From Thetidibacter halocola (lineage in GTDB: Bacteria; Pseudomonadota; Alphaproteobacteria; Rhodobacterales; Rhodobacteraceae): DNA of 64,000 nucleotides. The stretch covers positions 186,001 to 250,000 of the forward strand of contig NZ_JAGTUU010000007.1 in NCBI RefSeq assembly GCF_018224955.1, given 5' to 3'. This document shows, piece after piece, positions 42,538 through 51,764 of this stretch (position 1 is its first letter; the number at the start of each line of letters is the position of its first letter). Made by a program: the position numbers and the translations under genes. A model generated the notes under the pieces. The model was not told the origin of the DNA. It saw only the letters and a list, made by a program, of their open reading frames with translations, and did no database searches.

Positions 42538-43845
42538 ATGACCACCGGCTTTTTCGACGGTATCGCGCCCGTGCGCTTCGAGGGGGCGGAGAGCGACAAC
42601 CCACTGGCCTTCCACCACTATGACCCTGACGTGATGGTGCTGGGCAAGCGCATGGAGGATCACCTGCGCTTTGCCGTGGCGTGGTGGCATGCCTTTGCCT
42701 GGGAGGGCGGCGATCCGTTTGGCGGGCCGACCTTTGTCCGGCCCTGGCACCCGCAGGACAGCATGGAGGCGGCGCGGCGCAAGGCCGATGCGGCCTTCGA
42801 GATGTTCGACATCCTCGGCCAGCCGTTCTATTGCTGGCATGACGCCGACATCCGGCCCGAGCAGGGCAGTTTCGCCGACAACCTCGCCCGGCTGGACGAG
42901 ATCGTGGACTACATCGCCGACAAGACCCGCGGCGCCAAGGCGCGGTGCCTCTGGGGCACCGCCAACCTGTTCAGCCATCGCCGCTTCATGGCGGGGGCGG
43001 CGACCAACCCCGATCCCGATGTCTTTGCCTTTGCCGCCGCCACGGTGAAATCCTGCCTCGACGCGACGCACCGGCTGGGCGGGCAGAATTACGTCCTGTG
43101 GGGTGGCCGCGAAGGCTATGAGACGCTGCTCAACACCGATCTCGCCCGCGAGCAGGACCAGATGGGCCGTTTCCTGGCGATGGTGGTGGACCACAAGCAC
43201 AAGATAGGGTTCGAGGGTACGATCCTGGTCGAGCCCAAGCCGCAGGAACCCTCCAAGCACCAATACGATTACGACGTGGCAACATGCATCGGTTTCCTGC
43301 GGAAATACGGCCTGGAGGGCGAGGTGAAGCTGAACATCGAGCAGGGGCACGCGATCCTTGCCGGCCATTCCTTCGAACACGAGATCGCCCTGGCGGTGGC
43401 CGAGGGGATGTTCGGTTCGATCGACATGAACCGCAACGACTACCAGTCGGGCTGGGACACCGACCAGTTCCCCAACAACGTGCCCGAGGTGGCACTGGCC
43501 TATTATCACGTGCTGAAGGGGGGCGGTTTCACGACCGGGGGCACCAATTTCGACGCCAAGCTGCGGCGGCAGTCGCTGGATGCCGAGGACCTGATCGCAG
43601 CGCATGTGGGGGCGATGGATGTCTGCGCCCGTGGGCTGAAGGCCGCGGCTGCGATGCTGGCAGATGGCGGGCTGGAGCAGGCCTTGTCCGAACGCTATGC
43701 AGGCTGGGAGCGGGCCGAGGCGCAGGCGATGCTGCACGGCGATCTGGACAGCATCGCGCGGCGTGTGCTGGCGGAGGGGATCAACCCCGAACCGCGCTCG
43801 GGCCGGCAGGAGCGGCTGGAGAATTACGTGAACCGGTTCGTCTGA
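42538..43845 (+). CDS. xylA: Xylose isomerase
   Basis: A 435-residue class II enzyme that turns D-xylose into D-xylulose. [13 protein letters not shown]-like [10 protein letters not shown] carries the catalytic His, [12 protein letters not shown] and the EPKPQEP metal site follow, and [19 protein letters not shown] is the second metal region. GGGAGGAAACA precedes the ATG. No xylB, xylose transporter or XylR is next to it. Confidence 0.96.
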   Translation: MTTGFFDGIAPVRFEGAESDNPLAFHHYDPDVMVLGKRMEDHLRFAVAWWHAFAWEGGDPFGGPTFVRPWHPQDSMEAARRKADAAFEMFDILGQPFYCWHDADIRPEQGSFADNLARLDEIVDYIADKTRGAKARCLWGTANLFSHRRFMAGAATNPDPDVFAFAAATVKSCLDATHRLGGQNYVLWGGREGYETLLNTDLAREQDQMGRFLAMVVDHKHKIGFEGTILVEPKPQEPSKHQYDYDVATCIGFLRKYGLEGEVKLNIEQGHAILAGHSFEHEIALAVAEGMFGSIDMNRNDYQSGWDTDQFPNNVPEVALAYYHVLKGGGFTTGGTNFDAKLRRQSLDAEDLIAAHVGAMDVCARGLKAAAAMLADGGLEQALSERYAGWERAEAQAMLHGDLDSIARRVLAEGINPEPRSGRQERLENYVNRFV

Positions 43846-43868
43846 GCGTTGCGGCCGGGCAGGGGCTT

Positions 43869-43888
43869 CGCCGCGCCATGGCGCGGCG
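43869..43888. repeat. 20-base perfect palindrome after xylA
   Basis: CGCCGCGCC then AT then GGCGCGGCG forms an uninterrupted palindrome 24 bases past xylA. It may be a hairpin that protects the xylA mRNA end or a member of a repeat family. No T run follows. Confidence 0.5.
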
Positions 43889-44026
43889 ACCGGCTTGCGG
43901 GGCTTTGTCCCGTTCGCGACTCGGACTTGCCATTGGCCGGTCCGCCGCTGTGCGATCCGGCGCTCCCCCCGCGGTGCTTGTGAACCGGAGAAGACAAGAA
44001 CGTTTCGCGCAGGACAACGGTCAGGT

Positions 44027-44812
44027 TCAGCGCAGGCGGGGCGGTTTGTCGGGGTCGGACCCGGGCGCCTCGATCGCCCGAACCTGCGGCGCCTCGCGTT
44101 GCGGCAGGTCGAAGCGCAGGGCGACGCGGGCCAGCTCGGCGGCCAGCGGATCGCTGTCGTCGAGAAAGGTCACGTCCAGCGCTCCGGCCTCGAGCCCGGA
44201 AAACACCAGCGCCTCGTTGACCGCACCGGCCAGTGCGGCCTCTGCCTCGGATTGCGCGCCGGTGATGCCCAGCAGGTGACCGCGTGTGCCGTCGTCGTAG
44301 GTGACGCCGGCCAGGTACGCGGCGCGGGCGAGGCCCGTGGCGGTGGACAGTTTCGCGTCCAGCGCGCTTAGCAGCACCTCGGGCAGGCCGCGCGGCTTGT
44401 GCAGCGCCTGGGGCCGCGCCTCGGCCGTGCCCGGGCCGTGGTCCAGCGTTTCGACCAGCCAGGCCAGCGCCTCGGGCGGCAGCAGGATCGCCGAGGGGGC
44501 GACCTCGAGATTCAGCGCCAGCCCGATCCCCTGCGCCGCGGCCAGCCGGGCCAGGGCGCGACCCGATAGCGCCGCATAGGGAACGGGCCGCCCGGCAAAG
44601 GCGGTCAAGCGTTCCTCGAGATCGAAGGCCAGCACGAACCGCGCGTCACCCAGGTCGAAGATCTCGGGGTTGACGCTGTCGCCTACCGGCTCCTTGCCCA
44701 GCATCAGCACCAGTTCCGCATCGGCCAGCCGTTCGTAGAAGCGCAGCCGCGCGGCATCGTCCAGCGGCGCGGCTTCCATCGCGGCATGGGCACGGTCAAT
44801 CGGGGTCTGCAT
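44027..44812 (-). CDS. SseB-family protein
   Basis: A 261-residue soluble protein of the SseB N-terminal family (PF07179): RLRFYERLADAELVLML, then EIFDLGDARFVLAFDLEERLTAF and PYAALSGRALARLAA. Function is not established; some relatives are chaperone-like or sulfurtransferase-linked. It overlaps the start-side neighbour (UDG family) by 17 bases on the same strand. Confidence 0.75.
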   Translation of the reverse strand: MQTPIDRAHAAMEAAPLDDAARLRFYERLADAELVLMLGKEPVGDSVNPEIFDLGDARFVLAFDLEERLTAFAGRPVPYAALSGRALARLAAAQGIGLALNLEVAPSAILLPPEALAWLVETLDHGPGTAEARPQALHKPRGLPEVLLSALDAKLSTATGLARAAYLAGVTYDDGTRGHLLGITGAQSEAEAALAGAVNEALVFSGLEAGALDVTFLDDSDPLAAELARVALRFDLPQREAPQVRAIEAPGSDPDKPPRLR

Positions 44813-45389
44813 CCATCACCTCGCGGACATGGGCGCGAAGCACGGGCAGAAGCTCGGCCTCGAACCAGGGGTTGCGGTTCAGCCATGCGGTATTGCGCCA
44901 GGACGGGTGGGGCAAGGGGATGGCGTCGGGCAGAAAGTCGCGCCAGCGCGCAACGGTCTCGGTCACACCGCCGCGCGCGCCCAGGTGCCAGCGCTGGGCA
45001 TGGCCGCCCACCAGCAGCGTCAGGCGCAGGTCCGGCAGGCCGGCAAGCACGCGCGCGCGCCACGTCGCGGCGCAGATCGGCGGTGGCGGCAGGTCTGATC
45101 CCTTGCGGTAGCCGGGAAAGCAGAAAGCCATCGGCACGATGGCGACCCGCGTCTCGTCGTAGAAGGCCGCCTCGTCCAGCCCCAGCCAGTCGCGCAGCCG
45201 GTCGCCAGAGGGATCGAGGAAGGTCCGGCTGGCCAGGTGTGCCTTCATCCCCGGCGCCTGCCCGGCGATCAGCAGCCGGGCGGTGGGCGCGATCTGGAAG
45301 ACCGGATTGGGCGTGTGCGCCGTCTCGGTTGCGGCAAAGCGCCCGGCGCAAAGGCGGCAGGCGCGCAGGTCCATGCGCAGGTCATCCAT
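44796..45389 (-). CDS. Uracil-DNA glycosylase family protein, Fe-S type
   Basis: A 197-residue protein of the UDG superfamily. Four cysteines are placed as in iron-sulfur UDGs (Cys11, Cys14, Cys90, Cys106). Motif A is AGQAPGMKA (42-50) and the later motif LPHPSWRNT carries the conserved His-Pro-Ser. It probably removes uracil from DNA or acts on a related substrate. Starts at 45389 or 45374 are both possible. Confidence 0.8.
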   Translation of the reverse strand: MDDLRMDLRACRLCAGRFAATETAHTPNPVFQIAPTARLLIAGQAPGMKAHLASRTFLDPSGDRLRDWLGLDEAAFYDETRVAIVPMAFCFPGYRKGSDLPPPPICAATWRARVLAGLPDLRLTLLVGGHAQRWHLGARGGVTETVARWRDFLPDAIPLPHPSWRNTAWLNRNPWFEAELLPVLRAHVREVMDADPD

Positions 45390-45432
45390 GGGATGCAGAT
45401 AGGGGCGTCTTGGGCGCGGGCCAAGGGAAACA

Positions 45433-45489
45433 TTTCGACAATCGTGAAACTGTTCTTGCCCGGCGCTTATATTTCGATAACACTCGAAA
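45433..45489 (+). promoter_or_regulatory. Two dyads upstream of the ArsR-type gene
   Basis: TTTCGA (45472-45477) and TCGAAA (45484-45489) form a perfect dyad with a 6-base spacer, ending just before the ATG. A related, less perfect TTTC-N9-GAAA lies at 45433-45449. Together they are good candidates for the operator of the adjacent ArsR-type repressor. Confidence 0.55.
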
Positions 45490-45490
45490 C

Positions 45491-45835
45491 ATGAAAATGA
45501 TCGACTCACCCCTCCTGAGCCCTGAACGCGCCGCGTCGAAATTCGCGGCGCTCGGGTCCGAACAGCGATTGGCCGTGCTGCAAGCCTTGGTGCGCGCCGG
45601 ACCCGAGGGACTGACCATCGGCGCGCTGGGCGAGCGCACGGGCATCACCGGCTCGACCCTGACCCACCACCTGCGGGTCCTGGCCGCCGCCGACCTGGTG
45701 CGGCAGCAGAAACAGGGGCGGTCGATCCTGTGTGTCGGCGCGGATTACGCCGAGGTTCAGGCGCTGTCCTCGTACCTCTTGACCCAATGCTGTGCCGACG
45801 CCGCCTGCCTGCCCGAGGAGCACGATCATGGCTGA
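45491..45835 (+). CDS. ArsR-family transcriptional regulator
   Basis: A 114-residue winged-helix repressor: ALGSEQRLAVLQALVRAGPEGLTIGALGERTGITGSTLTHHLRVLAAADLVRQ covers the HTH. The C-terminus has Cys-Cys and a further Cys (TQCCADAACLPEEHDHG), a plausible metal or metalloid site. It overlaps the permease gene by eight bases. The likely role is to sense a toxic ion and control the permease. Confidence 0.88.
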   Translation: MKMIDSPLLSPERAASKFAALGSEQRLAVLQALVRAGPEGLTIGALGERTGITGSTLTHHLRVLAAADLVRQQKQGRSILCVGADYAEVQALSSYLLTQCCADAACLPEEHDHG

Positions 45836-46853
45836 TCTCAATGCCGTCCCGCAGCGGCGCCTGCCTTTACCCCCGCGCGCCTGGCTTGCGTCGCTGGCGA
45901 TCCTTGCCGGGGTCGCGCTGTTCGATCCGACGGATCTGTGGCCGACGGTGAGTTTTGCCGCCGGAGCGCTATGGCACACGGCGCCCTTCATCCTGTTCGC
46001 TGTCGTGGCGGTCGCCTGGCTCAAGGCGACCGGGGCCGAGACGATGCTGGCCCGCGCCTTCGAGGGGCGCGAGGGGCGGATGATCGTGATGGCGGCGGCG
46101 CTGGGCGGTCTTGCGCCCTTCTGTTCCTGCGAGGTAATCCCCTTCATTGCCGCGCTGCTGGCGGTGGGGGCGCCGCTATCGGCGGTGATGGCCTTCTGGC
46201 TGGCCTCGCCGCTGATGGACCCGGCGATGTTCGCGATCACCGCAGGCACGCTGGGCTTCGATTTCGCGCTGGCCAAGACGGTGGCCGCGGTGGGGCTGGG
46301 CCTGCTGGGCGGTGTCGGAACCATGCTTTTCGCGCAAAGCCCCGTGTTTCGTGATCCGCTGCGCGCAAAGCCGCAGGTGGGCGGCTGCTGCGGGGTGAAG
46401 ATGCCGTTCCGTGGCGCACCGGTGTGGCGCTTCTGGCGGGAACCGGCGCGGCGCGAGACCTTTCGCGAGACGGCGGTGCAGAACGGCCTGTTCCTGCTGA
46501 AATGGCTGACGCTCGCCTACGTGATCGAGGCGCTGATGCTGCGCCACGTCCCGGCCGAGACCATCGCCGGGCTGCTGGGCGGCACGGGCGCGTGGCCGGT
46601 GCTGCTGGGCGCGCTGCTGGGCGCCCCGGCCTACCTGAACGGCTATGCCGCCGTGCCGCTGGTCGATGCGCTGCTGGCGCAGGGCATGGCGCCGGGCGCC
46701 GCGATGAGCTTTGTCCTGGCCGGCGGGGTCAGCTGCATCCCCGCGGCTGTCGCGGTCTGGGCGCTGGTCAGGCCGCGCGTCTTTGCCGCCTATCTTGGCT
46801 TCGCGCTCATCGGATCTGTCCTCGCCGGTCTGGCCTGGGGCCTCATCGCCTGA
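45828..46853 (+). CDS. ArsP/DUF318-type permease
   Basis: A 341-residue membrane protein with about eight to ten hydrophobic segments, of PF03773. The conserved LAPFCSCEVIPFIAAL carries a Cys-x-Cys pair, and a CC in VGGCCGVKMP lies in the central loop. Members include ArsP, which exports methylated arsenicals. Here the coupled ArsR-type gene supports metal or metalloid export, but the ion is not known. The start at 45828 falls inside the ArsR gene (8-base overlap). Confidence 0.85.
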   Translation: MADLNAVPQRRLPLPPRAWLASLAILAGVALFDPTDLWPTVSFAAGALWHTAPFILFAVVAVAWLKATGAETMLARAFEGREGRMIVMAAALGGLAPFCSCEVIPFIAALLAVGAPLSAVMAFWLASPLMDPAMFAITAGTLGFDFALAKTVAAVGLGLLGGVGTMLFAQSPVFRDPLRAKPQVGGCCGVKMPFRGAPVWRFWREPARRETFRETAVQNGLFLLKWLTLAYVIEALMLRHVPAETIAGLLGGTGAWPVLLGALLGAPAYLNGYAAVPLVDALLAQGMAPGAAMSFVLAGGVSCIPAAVAVWALVRPRVFAAYLGFALIGSVLAGLAWGLIA

Positions 46854-46961
46854 GCCGTGCATTGGCACGATGCTGCATGGGGCCGGGTGAGCGGCGTCCC
46901 AACCTTTGCCCTGCCCCCGCCAATCCTTTAAGCCGACAGGAAACGGCCAAGGGGGGGCGGC

Positions 46962-48209
46962 ATGTATCGTGTCTGGAGTTTTCTGACCGACTATTCGCTG
47001 CTGCTGATCTTCGGCGCGGTGATCGCCCTGATCTGGGCCAACCTGGATGCCGACAGCTATCACCATTTCATCGCGTTCGTGATCTGGGACCATGCGCCCA
47101 TCGGCCACCTGCACGACGGCCACCGCACCCTGACGCTGCATTACCTGGTGAACGACGTGCTGATGGCGCTGTTCTTTGCCATCGCCGCCAAGGAAGTCTG
47201 GGAGGCGGTGATCCTCGGCAACGGCAGCCTGCGCGGCAAGAAGGCGGCGACGCCGCTGATCGCCACGGCGGGCGGGATGCTGGGGCCGATCAGCGTCTAC
47301 CTGGGCCTTGCGTTGCTGATGGGTTCGGACACCTACAGCGCAGTGGCGAACGGCTGGGCGATCCCCACCGCGACCGACATCGCGTTCAGCTATCTCGTCG
47401 GGCGGATCGTGTTCGGCGCGGGCCACCCGGCGGTGCGCTTTCTGCTGCTGCTGGCCATCGCCGACGATGCGGCGGGGCTCATCATCCTGGCCATCTTCTA
47501 TCCCTCGGGCGATCTCGCGCCGTCTTGGCTGCTGGTTTCTCTGGGCGCCTCGGTGGCGGTGTTCGTGCTGTTCAACTGGCTGCCGCGCACCATGGACCGG
47601 GGCAAGCAGGACCGGCCGAATTCGACCTGGGTGCGCAAGGCACTGTCCTTCTGGCCCTATGCTCTGGCGGGCTGCGTGTCGTGGTATGCCTTCATGCGTT
47701 CGGGCCTGCACCCGGCGCTGGGCCTTCTGCCGATCATCCCGGCCATTCCCCATGCCGACCGCGCCTTCGGTATCTTTTCCGCAGCCGAGCAGTATCTCGG
47801 CGACGTGCTCAACATGATGGAACATGCGCTGAAGCATCCGGTCGAGGTGATCCTGTTCTTTTTCGGCCTGCTGAATGCCGGGGTCGAGTTCTCGTCTATG
47901 GGCGATGCGACCTGGCTGGTGCTGGCGGGCCTGCTGATCGGCAAGCCGGTGGGTATCTTCCTGTTCGGCTGGGTCGCCGCCGTGCCTATGCGGCTGGGCA
48001 TCCCGCAGGCGATGCGCCTTGTCGATCTGGGGGTGATCGGCTGCGTCGCGGGGATCGGCTTTACCGTGTCGCTCTTCGTGGCCTCGGTGGCCTTCGATAC
48101 CGGCCCTGTGCAGGACGCGGCCAAGATGGGCGCGCTGTTCAGCTTCACCGCTGCCATTGTCTCGATCATGGTGGGCAAGCTGACCCGGGTGCAGAAGCAG
48201 GCACTCTGA
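46962..48209 (+). CDS. nhaA: Na+/H+ antiporter NhaA
   Basis: A 415-residue inner-membrane antiporter. The paired aspartates of IADDAAGLIILAIF are the ion-binding site, and PTATDIAFS is also typical. It is an electrogenic exchanger for sodium and pH stress, complementing the Mrp system at the end of the window. It differs from short NhaA forms by a large loop with HDGH near residue 46. Confidence 0.93.
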   Translation: MYRVWSFLTDYSLLLIFGAVIALIWANLDADSYHHFIAFVIWDHAPIGHLHDGHRTLTLHYLVNDVLMALFFAIAAKEVWEAVILGNGSLRGKKAATPLIATAGGMLGPISVYLGLALLMGSDTYSAVANGWAIPTATDIAFSYLVGRIVFGAGHPAVRFLLLLAIADDAAGLIILAIFYPSGDLAPSWLLVSLGASVAVFVLFNWLPRTMDRGKQDRPNSTWVRKALSFWPYALAGCVSWYAFMRSGLHPALGLLPIIPAIPHADRAFGIFSAAEQYLGDVLNMMEHALKHPVEVILFFFGLLNAGVEFSSMGDATWLVLAGLLIGKPVGIFLFGWVAAVPMRLGIPQAMRLVDLGVIGCVAGIGFTVSLFVASVAFDTGPVQDAAKMGALFSFTAAIVSIMVGKLTRVQKQAL

Positions 48210-48260
48210 GCTTGCACGCTCACGGATTGTTGCGCGTGGGGTCCCTGACGGTCCCTCGCG

Positions 48261-48289
48261 TTGTTTTTGTTTCCCCGCAGGGTCATAAT
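48261..48289 (+). promoter_or_regulatory. Promoter for the KpsT/KpsE-like genes
   Basis: TTGTTT (48261-48266) and CATAAT (48284-48289) are 17 bases apart, in an AT-rich patch 70-100 bases before the ATPase gene. Predicted only. Confidence 0.5.
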
Positions 48290-48360
48290 AAGGTCAGATT
48301 TGGCGCCTACGTCCAGGAGCGTCCCGAAGGCATGGGACAGGGGCAGCAGCGGGCATCGCG

Positions 48361-49020
48361 ATGCTTGAATTCGACATGGTCAGCAAGTCCTTCTGGACCG
48401 GCACCCAGCGCAAGGTGATCCTTGACCGGGTGTCCTTCCGTGTCGACCTGGGCGAAAGCCTGGGCATCCTCGCGCCCAATGGCACCGGCAAGACGACGCT
48501 GATCAAGATGATGGCCGGGCTGGAAAAACCCGACGAGGGCGAGATCCGCCGCCATTGCCGCATCTCGTTCCCGCTGGGCTACATGGGTGGCGTGGTGTCG
48601 AAGATCTCGGCGCGCGAGAACGCGCGCTACATCGCCCGGCTCTACGGGCTCGATCCCGATTACGTCGAGTCGTTCTGCCGCTGGCTTTGCGGGCTGGGCG
48701 AGTATTTCGACCAGCCGGTGGGCACCTATTCCTCGGGGATGCGGGCGCGGTTCAGCTTTTCGCTGATGCTGGCGCTTGATTTCGACGTCTACCTGATTGA
48801 CGAGGGGATGCCGAACTCGACCGACGTGGACTTCAACCGCCGGGCGGGCGAGGTCCTGGCAGAGCGTCTGCGCACCACGACCATCATCATCGTCTCTCAC
48901 CAGGCGGCGATCCTGGAAAAATTCGCGCGCAAGGCCGCTGTCCTGATGGGCGGGCGGCTGCACATGTTCGATACCTTGGAAGAGGCGAAGCAGCTTTATG
49001 ACTACGAAACCCAAGGCTAG
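48361..49020 (+). CDS. Capsular polysaccharide ABC exporter ATPase (KpsT-like)
   Basis: A 219-residue ABC ATPase. Walker A is APNGTGKTT (about 40-48), the signature is the variant YSSGMRARFSFSLML seen in KpsT, Walker B is VYLIDEG, and the switch His is in IIIVSHQ. The variant signature and short length match polysaccharide exporters of the KpsT/CtrD type. The permease is not adjacent; a matching one is at 8.4 kb. It overlaps the KpsE-like gene by 23 bases. Confidence 0.88.
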   Translation: MLEFDMVSKSFWTGTQRKVILDRVSFRVDLGESLGILAPNGTGKTTLIKMMAGLEKPDEGEIRRHCRISFPLGYMGGVVSKISARENARYIARLYGLDPDYVESFCRWLCGLGEYFDQPVGTYSSGMRARFSFSLMLALDFDVYLIDEGMPNSTDVDFNRRAGEVLAERLRTTTIIIVSHQAAILEKFARKAAVLMGGRLHMFDTLEEAKQLYDYETQG

Positions 49021-50683
49021 GAAATTCCGCATCCGCCGCGCGTCCTCGACCGATGGCGAGGAGGGCACGCGCGCCTCTGCGCCGACACGGTCCGCCGCCG
49101 CCGCGCCTGCCGCCGCCAAGGGCGCGGCAAACCCTGCACGGGATGCGGCGACGCCCAGCCCCACGACGGCCGGGGCCGCCCCCGCCGCGCAGACCGCGGC
49201 CGAGACCGATCTCGACGCGATCCGCCGCGAGGGTCTGACCGGGCGACAGCTGCGCCTCGCGCGCCGTGTCGCCGCGCGCCAGGGGCTGGCGCCGACCTCG
49301 GATTTCGATGCCGTGCGCCTGCTGCGCGCGCGCGGGATCGACCCGTTCCAGCGTTCGACCATGCTGGAACTGGTCGTGCCGCCGGGCGCCCAGCCGCCAC
49401 AGACCGCGCCAGAGCCGTCGCGCGCGCTGACCGCCGCCGCCGGGCCCGAGGCGCGGATGCAGTTGCCGCAGACCGTCCCGGTCGAAAAGCGTGCCGTCGC
49501 CGCGCCTACGCCCGACAGCCGCAGCCCGGCGGAACGCCGCGCCATCGAGATCCAGCAGATCCAGCAGGATCTCGCCCGCCGCCGCCGCCGCAAGATGGCG
49601 CTGCTGATGACGCGGCTGGCCTTCTTCGTCGGGTTGCCGACGCTGATCGCGGGGTTTTACTTCTACGTCGTTGCGACGCCGATGTATGCCACCAAGTCCG
49701 AATTCCTGATCCTCAAGGCGGAAAGCTCGGGCGGCGCGATGGGCTCGCTGTTTTCCGGCACGCAATTCGCCACCAACCAGGATGCCATCGCCGTGCAATC
49801 CTACCTGACATCCAAGGACGCCATGCTGCGGCTGGACCAGGACGAGGGGTTCAAGGCGCATTTCACCCAGTCCTGGATCGACCCGGTCCAGCGCCTGCCC
49901 GACGATCCGTCCAACGAAGAGGCCTATTCGCTTTACAAGCGCAATATCGAGATTGGCTATGACCCGACCGAGGGCGTCATCAAGATGGAGATCATGGCCG
50001 CCGATCCCGAAACCGCGGCCGGGTTCAGCCGCGCCTTGATCGGCTATGCCGAGGAACGGGTCGACAACCTGTCGATGCGCAAGCGGTCGAACGCGGTCAG
50101 CGATGCCGAACAGGGGTTGATCGAGGCAGAGCAGGGCCGCCGCACCGCACAGGAAAAGCTGGTGCGCCTGCAACAGGAAGGCGCGGTGATCGACCCCGAG
50201 GGGCGGATCGCCTCGCTTCGGGCGCAGATCAGCCAGTATGAAATCCAGTTGCAGGAAAAGCAGTTGCAACTGCAGGCGCTGCTCGACAACGCCCGCCCCA
50301 ACAGCAGCCGGGTCGACGGCGCGCAGGGCGACGTGCGGCGGCTCGAGGCGCTGCTGGCGGCCCTGAATGCCGAGATGACCTCGGCCACCAGCACGGGCGG
50401 CAACTCCCTGGCCGAGAAGGCTGTGCAGATCAAGCTGGCCGAAGCCGACCTGGCGACGCGCGACCTGATGTTGCAGACGGCGCTGGAACGGCTGGAACAG
50501 GCGCGGCGCGATGCCGACAGCCAGGCGCGCTACCTGACGACCTCGGTTCAGCCGGTGGCCTCCGAAGACCCCAGCTATCCGCGCAAGTTCGAGAACACGA
50601 TCCTGGCCTTCCTGATCTTCGGCGGGTTCTACCTGATGGTGTCGCTGACCGCGTCGATCCTGCGCGAGCAGGTGTCCAGCTGA
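48998..50683 (+). CDS. Capsule polysaccharide export co-polymerase (KpsE-like)
   Basis: A 561-residue inner-membrane protein. A long Ala/Arg/Thr-rich N-terminal cytoplasmic region (1-200) precedes a membrane segment (about 205-227) and the conserved VVATPMYATKSEFLILKAE. A periplasmic part with coiled coils (about 340-510, EAEQGRRTAQEKLVRLQQEG) follows, then a second membrane segment (about 533-552) near the C-terminus. This is the KpsE/Wzz-type layout, but it is longer than KpsE (near 380) because of the N-terminal extension, which is low in complexity. It is co-transcribed with the ATPase. Confidence 0.82.
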   Translation: MTTKPKARKFRIRRASSTDGEEGTRASAPTRSAAAAPAAAKGAANPARDAATPSPTTAGAAPAAQTAAETDLDAIRREGLTGRQLRLARRVAARQGLAPTSDFDAVRLLRARGIDPFQRSTMLELVVPPGAQPPQTAPEPSRALTAAAGPEARMQLPQTVPVEKRAVAAPTPDSRSPAERRAIEIQQIQQDLARRRRRKMALLMTRLAFFVGLPTLIAGFYFYVVATPMYATKSEFLILKAESSGGAMGSLFSGTQFATNQDAIAVQSYLTSKDAMLRLDQDEGFKAHFTQSWIDPVQRLPDDPSNEEAYSLYKRNIEIGYDPTEGVIKMEIMAADPETAAGFSRALIGYAEERVDNLSMRKRSNAVSDAEQGLIEAEQGRRTAQEKLVRLQQEGAVIDPEGRIASLRAQISQYEIQLQEKQLQLQALLDNARPNSSRVDGAQGDVRRLEALLAALNAEMTSATSTGGNSLAEKAVQIKLAEADLATRDLMLQTALERLEQARRDADSQARYLTTSVQPVASEDPSYPRKFENTILAFLIFGGFYLMVSLTASILREQVSS

Positions 50684-50693
50684 CGGGTGCCGC

Positions 50694-51656
50694 TCAGGCT
50701 GCGAGGCCCTTGGATCCCATGGCAAGGAACTTCTTGCGTCGCGCCGTGACCAGCGCCTTGCCGTCCATGGCGGAGAGGTCCTTCAGCATGACGCCTATCG
50801 CCTTGCCCACCGCGTCGATCGTCGCCTTGCGGTCGCGATGTGCACCGCCCATCGGCTCGGGGATGACCCGGTCGCAGACGCCCAGTTGCAGCAGGTCCTG
50901 CGCGGTCAGGCGCAGCGCCTCGGCGGCCTCGCGCATCTTTTCCGAGTCCTTCCACAGGATCGAAGCGCAGCCCTCGGGCGAGATGACCGAATAGACCGAG
51001 TGTTCCAGCATCGCCACGCGGTTCGCCGTGGCAAAGGCCACCGCGCCGCCCGAACCGCCCTCGCCGATCACCACGCTGACCAGCGGCACGCCGATCTGGA
51101 GGCATTTCTCCGTGCTGCGGGCGATCGCCTCGGACTGGCCGCGTTCCTCGGCGCCCTTGCCGGGATAGGCGCCGGGCGTGTCGACCAGCGTCACCACCGG
51201 CAGGCCGAACCGGTCGGCCATGTCCATCAGGCGCACCGCCTTGCGATAGCCCTCGGGGCGGGCCATGCCGAAATTGTGGGTGATGCGGGATTGCGTGTCG
51301 TGACCCTTTTCATGGCCGATGACCACCACGGGCTTGTCGTCGAACCGCGCCACTCCGCCCAGCACGGCGTGATCGTCGGCAAAGTTCCGGTCGCCGGCCA
51401 GCGGCATGTACTCGGTGAAAAGCGCATCGATGTAGTCGCGGCAATGCGGACGCTCGGGGTGGCGGGCGACCTGGCATTTCCGCCAGGGCGTCAGCTTCTT
51501 GTAGAGGTCGGCCAGCATGTCGCGCGCCTTGCGGTCCAGCGCGGCGGCTTCCTTCTCGATGTCCATTTCCTTGTTGGCCCGCGCCATGGCGCGCAGCTCT
51601 TCGGCCTTGCCTTCGATCTCGGCCAGCGGTTTCTCGAAGTCGAGGTAGTGGGTCAT
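50694..51656 (-). CDS. accA: Acetyl-CoA carboxylase carboxyltransferase subunit alpha
   Basis: A 320-residue enzyme subunit for malonyl-CoA formation with AccD. The motifs [58 protein letters not shown] and EGGSGGA match the family. GAAAGAGG precedes the ATG. It converges with the KpsE-like gene. Confidence 0.97.
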   Translation of the reverse strand: MTHYLDFEKPLAEIEGKAEELRAMARANKEMDIEKEAAALDRKARDMLADLYKKLTPWRKCQVARHPERPHCRDYIDALFTEYMPLAGDRNFADDHAVLGGVARFDDKPVVVIGHEKGHDTQSRITHNFGMARPEGYRKAVRLMDMADRFGLPVVTLVDTPGAYPGKGAEERGQSEAIARSTEKCLQIGVPLVSVVIGEGGSGGAVAFATANRVAMLEHSVYSVISPEGCASILWKDSEKMREAAEALRLTAQDLLQLGVCDRVIPEPMGGAHRDRKATIDAVGKAIGVMLKDLSAMDGKALVTARRKKFLAMGSKGLAA

Positions 51657-51764
51657 GGCATGCGCCTCTTTCGCAGGACGCCCGCTATATGGCGCTGTCA
51701 GGGGCGAGATGCAACAAAGCTGCGCATCCCGCCGCGATTTCGTGCCTGCGCGCGACCGGCCCGG

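Noticed and set aside
41190-42599. A 469-residue version of lgt
   Set aside because: The first 176 residues are the antisense of ubiK and xylA upstream DNA; the lgt protein starts at 42071.
48267-48274. TTGTTTCC shared between the KpsT promoter region and the 21 kb repeats
   Set aside because: An 8-base match that also occurs before xylA on the other strand is too weak to claim a shared regulator.
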